This document shows, one piece after another, positions 28,087 through 33,917 of a DNA stretch of 33,917 nucleotides. The translations under genes and the position numbers were made by a program. This DNA comes from a virus. The notes beneath the pieces are model-generated. The model was given only the letters and a program-made list of their open reading frames with translations. It had not been told where the DNA came from and did not search any database. The stretch lies in IMG/VR virus record IMGVR_UViG_3300029267_000869, positions 1-33,917 of that record; one strand, given 5' to 3'. Within the stretch, counting starts at the first letter, position 1. Every line of letters begins with the position of its first letter.

Positions 28087-28643
28087 CACATCCCCATGAC
28101 AATTTCAATGTCCCCAAGGTGGTGGACCCAATAAGGCGTGAACACGCCCCCGGTTGGTGTGCCGTCACTGACAAACTGATAACACCGCAAAGGCCGCCGG
28201 TAAATGGTTGCGTCCGCCGTGGGGCAGTCATCCACAAAGTCCGCCCCCGCTTGGACCATGATGCCGCGGTCATCATGGTTGCCCCAATGCATGAAGGCAC
28301 ACACCCACACAAACGGGCCGCCTTCAATCTTGATGGCGTCATCCGCGGTGACTTCCGGGATGTGATAGGGGTTGACCGTTGCCCCGGGGTAATGGATGAA
28401 GCCTTGTTGGACCAACGCATTGTTGCCACTGTCCTTGGTCACCCGGAAGGAATCCGCCCCGCCGGTACTGGCCAAGCCCGAACCATCCACCACAAGGCCG
28501 CGACGATCAACCCGGACGGAGATGCCGCCTTCACCCCGGGCGTTGTTGAGCATGTTGGCAACTTGCCGATTTTCCCGGGCGGACGGTCGGTCACCCTTCC
28601 GCCGGTTGGGCTGCATGAACCGGCCGCGTGTCTTTGTGGTCAT
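28086..28643 (-). CDS. Tail-region hypothetical protein
   Basis: The protein has 185 aa. A basic disordered N-terminus (MTTKTRGRFMQPNRRKGDRP) with a QVANMLNNARGEGGISVRVD segment is followed by a beta-rich domain (GGPFVWVCAFMHWGNHDDRG). The layout (short helix, Gly-rich turn, strands) is seen in small tail-tip proteins of other phages that sit before fibre genes. It has no signal peptide, unlike its downstream neighbour. It ends in an overlap with the 760-aa gene. Confidence 0.6.
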   Translation of the reverse strand: MTTKTRGRFMQPNRRKGDRPSARENRQVANMLNNARGEGGISVRVDRRGLVVDGSGLASTGGADSFRVTKDSGNNALVQQGFIHYPGATVNPYHIPEVTADDAIKIEGGPFVWVCAFMHWGNHDDRGIMVQAGADFVDDCPTADATIYRRPLRCYQFVSDGTPTGGVFTPYWVHHLGDIEIVMGM

Positions 28644-28646
28644 GGC

Positions 28647-28991
28647 CTACCCCCATTCCCAAGAAGCGGGCGCGGGTTCCCATGTGGTGTACATTTCCCA
28701 TTGTTGGGTCCGCTGCAACCAGTCCGTTGGTTCTTCCGCCGGGTGGGTGGAATCTTGGACGCAAATATATTTGGGCGTTACCCCCAACCCAACAAGACCC
28801 TTGATGATACTGATGTCCCCCACGGAATAAGACACCGTGGCGGACGCTTGGCCAACGGCCGTTCCCACGCCCAACGGCCGTTCATGCCGCCAACGCACCA
28901 CTGTCCAATGGTGGCGGATTTCAATGCCTTCATCCGTTTCCCGGATGTCCAAATTGTCTTCTTGGCTTTCTAACACCCAAACATACGCCAC
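28647..28991 (-). CDS. Small tail-region hypothetical protein
   Basis: The protein has 114 aa, beta-rich and Trp-rich (HHWTVVRWRHERPLG; DWLQRTQQWEMYTTWEPAPA). It starts 13 bases after the tape measure stop with GGGGGTGACCCGTGGCGT region upstream. It likely belongs to the distal tail or tail tip. No family recognised. Confidence 0.6.
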   Translation of the reverse strand: MAYVWVLESQEDNLDIRETDEGIEIRHHWTVVRWRHERPLGVGTAVGQASATVSYSVGDISIIKGLVGLGVTPKYICVQDSTHPAEEPTDWLQRTQQWEMYTTWEPAPASWEWG

Positions 28992-29004
28992 GGGTCACCC
29001 CCAA

Positions 29005-31008
29005 TCAATCCGTCATCCCGGTTGGCTTTTGCTCGATCCTGTAAAGGATTTCCGCCGCCCGGGCAGTGTTTTCCTTGATGGCCAATTCATTCTTGTTGGC
29101 CCCGTCCCGGGCTTGGCCCGTCAACTTGGTGAACAGTTCAGACAAGGACAAGGACCGGGCAAATTGCTTCCCGGCCGCCCGTTGCAAGTCCGCCAATTCT
29201 TCGATTGCGCCCACGATTTCCCCGGCCTTTTCCGCCCGCTTCTTGGGGTCCGCTTCCGTGTCCAACTCGGATTCAAGACGCCGGATGTGGTCTTCTTGGG
29301 CCGTCATTTGTTCTTCCGGCTTCATGGCCTTCATCCGCATCTTCCGCAAGCGGTCTTCAAGGCGGCCCCGGATTTTGGCGGCGTCTTCTTCCGCCTTCTT
29401 GCGGTCTTCCCGGGCCTTCTTTTCCATCTTGGGGACAAGCTTGCCAACCTTGTCCACCACCTTTTCAAACTCGGTCAAGGTCAAGTCGCCAATGTCCTTG
29501 CCCATGTCTTCCAAGACTTTTTCCAACGCCTTCTTGCCGGTATCTGTCCCCGTGACGCCTTCAAGCTTTTCTTGGGCTTGCGCCCGCCGCTTGTCTTCCG
29601 CCGCTTGTAGGTCCTTGCGTTCATTGACCCGGGCAAGTAAATCATCCACGGCCTTCTTGGCTTCCGCTTCCGCTTCCCGTTCCTTGCGGGCCGCGGTTTC
29701 TTCCGGGGTTTCCTTGATGTCTTCCCGCTTCACCAAGTCCCGGATTGCTTCCAAGCCGCGTTCAAGTTGGTCCGCCCCGGTTCCGCTGCCGAACCGTTCA
29801 GACAATGCCGCGCCTTCTTGCCGCAAGCGTTCCCCGCGGATGCGTTCTTCTTCTTCATCAATGCGCCGGTCCCGTTCCGCCTTGGACATCGGGTCACCGG
29901 CAAGCTTCCGTTGCCGGGCTTGTTCCTTCACGATGTCCTTGGCCACGGACCGTTCCCCGGTCCGGGTCATAGCGGACTCGGCCGCCCGGCCAATGGCATC
30001 ACCAACGGCCGGGGCAATCTTCAAGAGTAGTTGTCCGGCCTTTTCCGCGCCAATCCGCAACGCGCCAATGACGATGTCCGCCAAGCCTTGAAGGGCTTGC
30101 GCCCGGCCTTCCCCGGACGCAAGGGCGTTGGCAACGGCCGCCGCAACGTCAAGGGCTTCTTTGGCCTTGTTGGCCCATGCTTCAATGGTCCCGTCTTCCC
30201 GTAACCGGCCAAGCCAATTGATTAATTCCCGGATGGCGTTCTTGGCGTCTTCCATGAAGACTTGGCCAAAGTCCCGCAACGCAAGGTTCACGTTGTCTTT
30301 CAGCGTCGAGACAAGACCTTCACCGGTGGATGACAGTTCTTTCATGCCCCCGGCAAACTTATCCAAGGACCCGCGCAACGCGGCCCATATTTGGACGGAT
30401 GACGCGCCTTCCTTCTGTAACTTCTCCAACTGCCCCCGGGCTTCACCGGTCAACAATCCTAGTTCCTGCAAGCGTTGGGCCGCTTCCCCAAACGGCCGCC
30501 CGGCCTTCAATGCGGAGTAGGCCCGGCCCACCCACATTGACACGTCCGAAATACCCGCCCCGGCAACGGCCGCGGCGTCACCAAGAAGACGCAAGGTTGC
30601 TTGGGTGTTCAACACCCCGTCCGTGAAGACTTGAAGAAGGCGGGACGCTTCCGCAATGTCCGCCAGTTGGAAAGGCGTGGCCGCTGAGAAGGCGGCAAGG
30701 TCCGCCATGTGAGCCTTGGCCCGTTCAAGGCTTCCAAAAAGGACCTTGAATTGCGCTTCCATGCGTTCAAAGGCAAACGCCTTGGAAATGGTTGTCCACA
30801 ACGCCACCGCCCCGGCGGACACCACCCCGGCAAGACGCAAGAAGCCCCGCGTGATACCTTGGAAGACTCGGGCAACACCCCGGCCAATGGAGTTCAACCC
30901 CTTCATCACGCCGCCCAAACGCTTCAACGCCTTGGTGGCGGCGTTGACGCCGCGGGCAACCAATGACTTGGCCATGATCGAAAATGAGAGTTTACGCGCG
31001 CCGGGCAT
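29005..31008 (-). CDS. Tape measure protein
   Basis: The protein has about 667 aa. ATG 31008 is preferred to a TTG two codons earlier. The N-terminal 190 residues show the tape-measure domain: hydrophobic and Gly-rich segments, then FERMEAQFKVLFGSLERAKA, the AAFSAATPFQLADIAEASRL motif and a Gly/Ala-rich VWVGRAYSALKAG-like segment. The rest is a long Lys/Glu/Arg-rich coiled coil (about 370-620). The tape measure sets tail length; at roughly 0.15 nm per residue it predicts a tail near 100 nm, so a siphovirus. The strong coiled coil rules out a membrane-transport protein. Confidence 0.88.
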   Translation of the reverse strand: MPGARKLSFSIMAKSLVARGVNAATKALKRLGGVMKGLNSIGRGVARVFQGITRGFLRLAGVVSAGAVALWTTISKAFAFERMEAQFKVLFGSLERAKAHMADLAAFSAATPFQLADIAEASRLLQVFTDGVLNTQATLRLLGDAAAVAGAGISDVSMWVGRAYSALKAGRPFGEAAQRLQELGLLTGEARGQLEKLQKEGASSVQIWAALRGSLDKFAGGMKELSSTGEGLVSTLKDNVNLALRDFGQVFMEDAKNAIRELINWLGRLREDGTIEAWANKAKEALDVAAAVANALASGEGRAQALQGLADIVIGALRIGAEKAGQLLLKIAPAVGDAIGRAAESAMTRTGERSVAKDIVKEQARQRKLAGDPMSKAERDRRIDEEEERIRGERLRQEGAALSERFGSGTGADQLERGLEAIRDLVKREDIKETPEETAARKEREAEAEAKKAVDDLLARVNERKDLQAAEDKRRAQAQEKLEGVTGTDTGKKALEKVLEDMGKDIGDLTLTEFEKVVDKVGKLVPKMEKKAREDRKKAEEDAAKIRGRLEDRLRKMRMKAMKPEEQMTAQEDHIRRLESELDTEADPKKRAEKAGEIVGAIEELADLQRAAGKQFARSLSLSELFTKLTGQARDGANKNELAIKENTARAAEILYRIEQKPTGMTD

Positions 31009-31010
31009 GG

Positions 31011-31796
31011 TCAACCATTCCCTTCTTCTTGCCGGGCTTCACCAACTTCCCGGACGTAATCCAAGAACCGGCCAAGCCATTGGATGTGGGAAGAATCCGG
31101 GTCCGGGGCAACTGCCCGCATCCCGCCGCTTGGCTTCCGTCCTGCCCGGGCTTCCGCTTCTTTCCGTTCCCGCAAGGCCGTGAACAACATTTCCACTTCA
31201 TCAATGCTTGTCTGCCACAACCATTCTTCCGGTGTCCGGCCGTATTCATTGCAAAGGATTTCCAACAAGGCCCCGTAATCATAGGACCGGGCCGGGAACA
31301 ACAACCCTTCATCCGCCTTGGTTCCCTTCCGCTTCTTCAAGATGGCTTCCATGCGTTCTTCTTCCCGGTCTTCAAACAACGCAAGGGCGTCCAATAAGGA
31401 CAGATAATCAACCCCGATGGTCCGCGCCCACTTCTTCACCGCCTTCTTCCAACCGGCCGGGTCTTCATTGAACCGCCAAAGGGCCATGGGCGTCCCGGTG
31501 TGGGCCATGCAATAAGCCAATGAAAGGTTTTGGATGAAGTCATCCCCAGGGAACCATTCGGCAACCCTGTCCCGGAAGAACGATTGCGCGCCAAGGGATA
31601 GATGGCGCAACGTGATGTCCCCGATGGTCACCGCGGGATTGAGAAGGTGACGGGTCCGCCATGCGTTCCCGGCGGTGTCAACCTTTTCGGCCAAGTGGAT
31701 GATGTTGTCAATGACGGCAAGGTCTTCAACGGGGTCCAACCGGACCCCGTATTCATTCCGCAACCGGACAAATCCACTTTTGGCCAAGTCCATCAT
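31011..31796 (-). CDS. Tail assembly chaperone-position protein
   Basis: The protein has 261 aa, located between tail tube and tape measure as tail assembly chaperones are. The first 150 residues are helical with a DIQNL-like region; residues about 178-220 (ALLEILCNEYGRTPEEWLWQ, TSIDEVEMLFTALRERKEAE) match the 'typical W-x-x-x-x-x-E' helices of G/GT-like chaperones. I see no clear slippery site or second overlapping frame, so a frameshifted form is not supported. Coupled to the tape measure by TTGA. Confidence 0.6.
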   Translation of the reverse strand: MMDLAKSGFVRLRNEYGVRLDPVEDLAVIDNIIHLAEKVDTAGNAWRTRHLLNPAVTIGDITLRHLSLGAQSFFRDRVAEWFPGDDFIQNLSLAYCMAHTGTPMALWRFNEDPAGWKKAVKKWARTIGVDYLSLLDALALFEDREEERMEAILKKRKGTKADEGLLFPARSYDYGALLEILCNEYGRTPEEWLWQTSIDEVEMLFTALRERKEAEARAGRKPSGGMRAVAPDPDSSHIQWLGRFLDYVREVGEARQEEGNG

Positions 31797-31801
31797 TCAT
31801 A

Positions 31802-32461
31802 TTAAATGGCGTCAAGATACCGCCACCAACTTGCGGCGTAGGTGGTCCAACTGTCCCGGCCTTCCCGGGTGTCAGAATCCGTCAACCGGGCGTCCCCGGG
31901 CAGGGTAATTGTCGCATAGGCTTCACCGGTGACTTCTTGCTTGAAGCCATAATGGTATATGCCCGCGGTTTCAAAGTCGCCACTGGTTTCATGCATGGCT
32001 TCCGCCGTCAACATGGAGATTGAAACCCCGGTGGAAATGAATGAAGACGCGGAAGTCATCCCGAATTTTTCCACCACACCGAACCCGCCACCAATGCCAA
32101 GGGTGACGCTTGCCGGGTAAGCCTTAATCATGCCCGCGGCGGATGGCTTGATGGCCGTGACGCTTGCGGTGGGGTATCCATCGGAAGACGTGGACGCGGA
32201 AAACGATGTCACCAGATACGCGCTATTCAGCAACGCGCCAAAGGGGACCGTCAGGGTTCCCACGCGCAGTTCATAACTGACGGACCATTCTTCAATGGGC
32301 CGCAAGTTGACCACCGCGTCTTCAATATATTTGGCGTTACCCGCCAAGACTTCCACTTGTTCCCGCCGTGGTCCGCCCACGATGTCGGTGACAACAATGC
32401 CATCATCATCAATGACGCCAAGCCCAAAAGGGTCCGCAGTCTGGGTAGCAAAATCAACCAT
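31802..32461 (-). CDS. Major tail tube protein
   Basis: The protein has 219 aa, almost all beta. It begins VDFATQTADPFGLGVIDDDG and contains an AFGALLNSAYLV-like stretch and a GYPTASVTAIKPSA motif typical of tail tube proteins, where an S/D-x-x-G-Y-P-x-x-x-V strand is frequent. Position (before chaperone and tape measure) fits exactly. The tube protein forms stacked hexamers around the tape measure. AAAGGTGTGAATC lies before ATG 32461. Confidence 0.7.
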   Translation of the reverse strand: MVDFATQTADPFGLGVIDDDGIVVTDIVGGPRREQVEVLAGNAKYIEDAVVNLRPIEEWSVSYELRVGTLTVPFGALLNSAYLVTSFSASTSSDGYPTASVTAIKPSAAGMIKAYPASVTLGIGGGFGVVEKFGMTSASSFISTGVSISMLTAEAMHETSGDFETAGIYHYGFKQEVTGEAYATITLPGDARLTDSDTREGRDSWTTYAASWWRYLDAI

Positions 32462-32473
32462 GATTCACACCTT

Positions 32474-32845
32474 TCAACTTATCGTTTCCGCAATACACCA
32501 ATACAACAATTCGCCTTCCGCCCCATCCCCTTGGGCGTATGGAATCCGGGTTCCCTGCCACATGGCAAATTTCCCGGGTTGGATCGTCATGTCATACGCT
32601 TGGCCAAATCCTATTTTAGCCGCCACCGTGGCATGGACGTTGACAAGAAGCCAAATAAAAGGCCCGGACTCGGAAGTCCCGGCATGTGAAAGGGTGTGGT
32701 TTTCATCCGCGGGGATGGCAATGCGGCGGCGTAATGATTCAGATGGCGTGTGGATCAATTGCGCCGGTCCCCAAGATTCCGGGCTTGTATTCGGGACATC
32801 TTCATCCAACACAATTTGAAGGTCAATTTGTAGTTCTAGGGCCAC
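32474..32845 (-). CDS. Tail-completion region hypothetical protein
   Basis: The protein has 123 aa with a GTG start (32845) behind AAAGGGGAACGCC. Beta-rich, with a central FIWLLVNVHATVAAKIGFGQ and a QPGKFAMWQGTRIPYAQ loop; it resembles ligand-binding beta sandwiches of small virion proteins. Position between the gp10-like/terminator pair and the tail tube suggests a structural role. No family recognised. Confidence 0.55.
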   Translation of the reverse strand: MALELQIDLQIVLDEDVPNTSPESWGPAQLIHTPSESLRRRIAIPADENHTLSHAGTSESGPFIWLLVNVHATVAAKIGFGQAYDMTIQPGKFAMWQGTRIPYAQGDGAEGELLYWCIAETIS

Positions 32846-32865
32846 GGCGTTCCCCTTTCACACAA

Positions 32866-32879
32866 GGCCACCAATTCAA
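32866..32879 (-). repeat. Conserved spacer, copy 4 (one mismatch: TTGAATTGGTGGCC)
   Basis: It begins at the TGA stop of the 150-aa gene and continues TTGTGTGAAAGGGGAACGCC, almost identical to the copy at 25793. Confidence 0.65.
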
Positions 32880-33328
32880 TGCGTGGTGGTGTCAAATATC
32901 AATTCACATCCCATCCGAACCGCCCAATAGACCCGTTCCTTGGTGTCCTTGGCGATGCGGTGGACTTCCGGTTCAACGCGGCCTTGGCCGCCGCCCCGTA
33001 GTCGATACCATGTCACATTCCCCACAAGGCGGATTGGCATGACCCCGATGGCCAACACCATGAATTGGTCCGCGCGTTCTTGGGTCCTAAAAACCCCGTA
33101 GATGTCGGAATCCATCCGCAATTCCCGGGCTTCATGGTTCCAAGTGTTTTGCACGTCACCGCCGCCACCAAAGGCAATTGACACCACGTCCGTGGCGTTG
33201 GGCATGTAGCCCTTGAACAGATTTTTACCGATGGCCGCGCCGGTGGGGAAGGCGGCCGTTGTCCCTGCCACCATTTGGGCCATCACGGTATCTTTGGCGG
33301 ATGTGAAAGATTCTTTGTCAAGTGCCAT
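32876..33328 (-). CDS. Tail-terminator-position protein
   Basis: The protein has 150 aa. An N-terminal helix (KDTVMAQMVAGTTAAFPTGA) is followed by strands (YGVFRTQERADQFMVLAIGV; VTWYRLRGGGQGRVEPEVH) and a last strand ELIFDTTTH. This alpha-then-beta layout and the place just after a gp10-like protein fit tail terminator/completion proteins (HK97 gp11-like or lambda gpU-like region). The family call is inference from position and fold impression. Confidence 0.5.
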   Translation of the reverse strand: MALDKESFTSAKDTVMAQMVAGTTAAFPTGAAIGKNLFKGYMPNATDVVSIAFGGGGDVQNTWNHEARELRMDSDIYGVFRTQERADQFMVLAIGVMPIRLVGNVTWYRLRGGGQGRVEPEVHRIAKDTKERVYWAVRMGCELIFDTTTH

Positions 33329-33330
33329 GT

Positions 33331-33837
33331 CTAAGCCCCTTGAATTGCCTTGGCTTGTTCATCCAAGATGATTTCAATGATGTTGTCTTCTTCATCAACA
33401 ATGGCCCGGGTGATGAATTTGTCATCCGCCTTGGACCCCTTTGACACTGTCCCAATGCCCCGGCGTTGCCACTTGGTTCCCTTTTCTTCATGGATAATGA
33501 AGCCATAGGGTCCCGCTTCCGAATTGTCCGCAATGAAGACTTCCACGTCATCCGTCCCAACTTCAAACTCCAAAGACCTTTCAAGGCCCCCCGGCTTGGT
33601 GACGTGTGTGGCCCGGGACTTCTTCTTCCGCTTCCGCCGCTTCTTCCCGGCCGCCTTGGCGGCCGCCTTCTTGTCCGTGTCAGTTGGTGACCGCGGGGCG
33701 TATTCTCGGGCAGTGTCCCGGACAAGGGTGCCAACACGGAACAACGCCCGCTTGGTTCCCCGGCCCGCAAGGGCGGCATAGTTGGCAAGTGTGGCAAAGG
33801 CTTCATTGATTCCTTCAAGCTTGATTTCGATGTCCAC
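33331..33837 (-). CDS. HK97 gp10-like head-tail connector protein
   Basis: The protein has 168 aa. The start is GTG 33837 after AAAGGGGCGGGAACC. The beginning (DIEIKLEGINEAFATLANYA), then GTLVRDTAREYAPRSPTDT, a very basic stretch (KKRRKRKKKSRATH), GLERSLEFEVG and a late YGFIIHEEKGTKW motif match the HK97 gp10 family ('a-p...tG.L..s...... y...vEfGt' pattern). These proteins form part of the neck between head and tail. It follows the minor capsid gene across the window end, consistent with circular order. Confidence 0.8.
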   Translation of the reverse strand: MDIEIKLEGINEAFATLANYAALAGRGTKRALFRVGTLVRDTAREYAPRSPTDTDKKAAAKAAGKKRRKRKKKSRATHVTKPGGLERSLEFEVGTDDVEVFIADNSEAGPYGFIIHEEKGTKWQRRGIGTVSKGSKADDKFITRAIVDEEDNIIEIILDEQAKAIQGA

Positions 33838-33868
33838 GGTTCCCGCCCCTTTACATAGGGCCGCTTTT

Positions 33869-33917
33869 TCAACCCCCGTATTGCCGCAAGAAGTCCTTGA
33901 CTTGGTTTCGGATGGCC
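33869..33917 (-). CDS. 3' end of the minor capsid protein gene (continues from base 1)
   Basis: Reading the minus strand from 33917 in the frame that leaves base 1 gives one shared Lys codon (AA from bases 2-1, G from base 33917). It then encodes AIRNQVKDFLRQYGG and a TGA stop at 33869-33871. The codons (TTG, CAA, AAG) match the rest of the gene. This is direct evidence that the two window ends are adjacent in a circular or circularly permuted molecule. Confidence 0.85.
   Translation of the reverse strand, partial: AIRNQVKDFLRQYGG

Noticed and set aside
29066-30091. Plus-strand frame of 341 codons opposite the tape measure gene
   Set aside because: Long antisense frame opposite a Lys/Glu/Ala coiled coil; product is Ser/Arg/Ala-rich with no domain and no ribosome-binding site.
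31011-31796. Programmed -1 frameshift between two tail chaperone frames
   Set aside because: Only one frame of 261 codons is present between tube and tape measure and I see no slippery heptamer followed by a second open frame.
1-33917. Prophage attachment sites or tRNA genes
   Set aside because: No integrase is seen, no tRNA cloverleaf was recognised, and the window closes on itself without direct terminal repeats.

Overview
The window looks like a complete, circular genome of about 33.9 kb from a tailed bacteriophage with siphovirus-type tail genes, opened inside a head gene. The minor capsid reading frame leaves the window at base 1 and resumes in frame at base 33917, ending at 33869. Every convincing gene lies on the minus strand, so the map reads from high to low coordinates. 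Genes are packed tightly, with ATGA, TGATG, TAATG or TTGA start/stop overlaps and AAAGG or AAGGGG ribosome-binding sites. The largest gene-free stretch is about 226 bases (20327-20552). I see no integrase, CI-type repressor, DNA polymerase, RNA polymerase, tRNA, CRISPR array or insertion sequence.

Early region (about 20.4 kb down to 9 kb). Candidate sigma70-like promoters lie at about 20.41, 19.72, 18.15 and 13.0 kb. They are followed by about 30 small genes, most of unknown function: several one-helix membrane proteins, many tiny cysteine-rich (zinc-ribbon-like) proteins, and two lipoproteins. Recognisable replication and recombination genes are an ERF-family single-strand annealing protein with an SSB-like C-terminal tip (16594-17436), a winged-helix protein (15167-15475) and a DUF1376-type replication initiator (14224-15147). 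The initiator has a poly-Ser linker.

Packaging and head region (9.7 kb to 1, then 33.9-33.3 kb). The order is HNH nuclease, zinc/HTH regulator candidate, lipoprotein, terminase small and large subunits, portal, scaffold, P22-coat-like major capsid protein, two short secreted proteins, HeH-domain protein, DnaT-like head-completion protein, minor capsid protein (across the origin) and an HK97 gp10-like protein.

Tail and lysis region (33.3-20.5 kb). The order is tail-terminator-position proteins, tail tube, chaperone-position protein, tape measure (about 667 aa), two small tail proteins and three large fibre or adhesin-like proteins. These are followed by a membrane-anchored protein, a holin-like protein and a YiiX-like permuted papain-fold enzyme that could be the endolysin.

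The strangest feature is that five virion-type proteins carry Sec-type signal peptides: three large fibre-like proteins in the tail region and two short ones next to the capsid gene. The two short ones appear to be cut-down paralogues of the N-terminal parts of two of the large ones. One pair shares a 26-base identical stretch in the signal-peptide coding sequence. Phage tails are normally assembled in the cytoplasm, so exported fibre-like proteins need an explanation.

The host cannot be read directly. Lipoboxes, strong Shine-Dalgarno sites and Thr-Asn-rich secreted proteins fit a didermal bacterium. The Thr-Asn-rich style reminds me of Verrucomicrobiota/Kiritimatiellota proteins, but that is a low-confidence inference.
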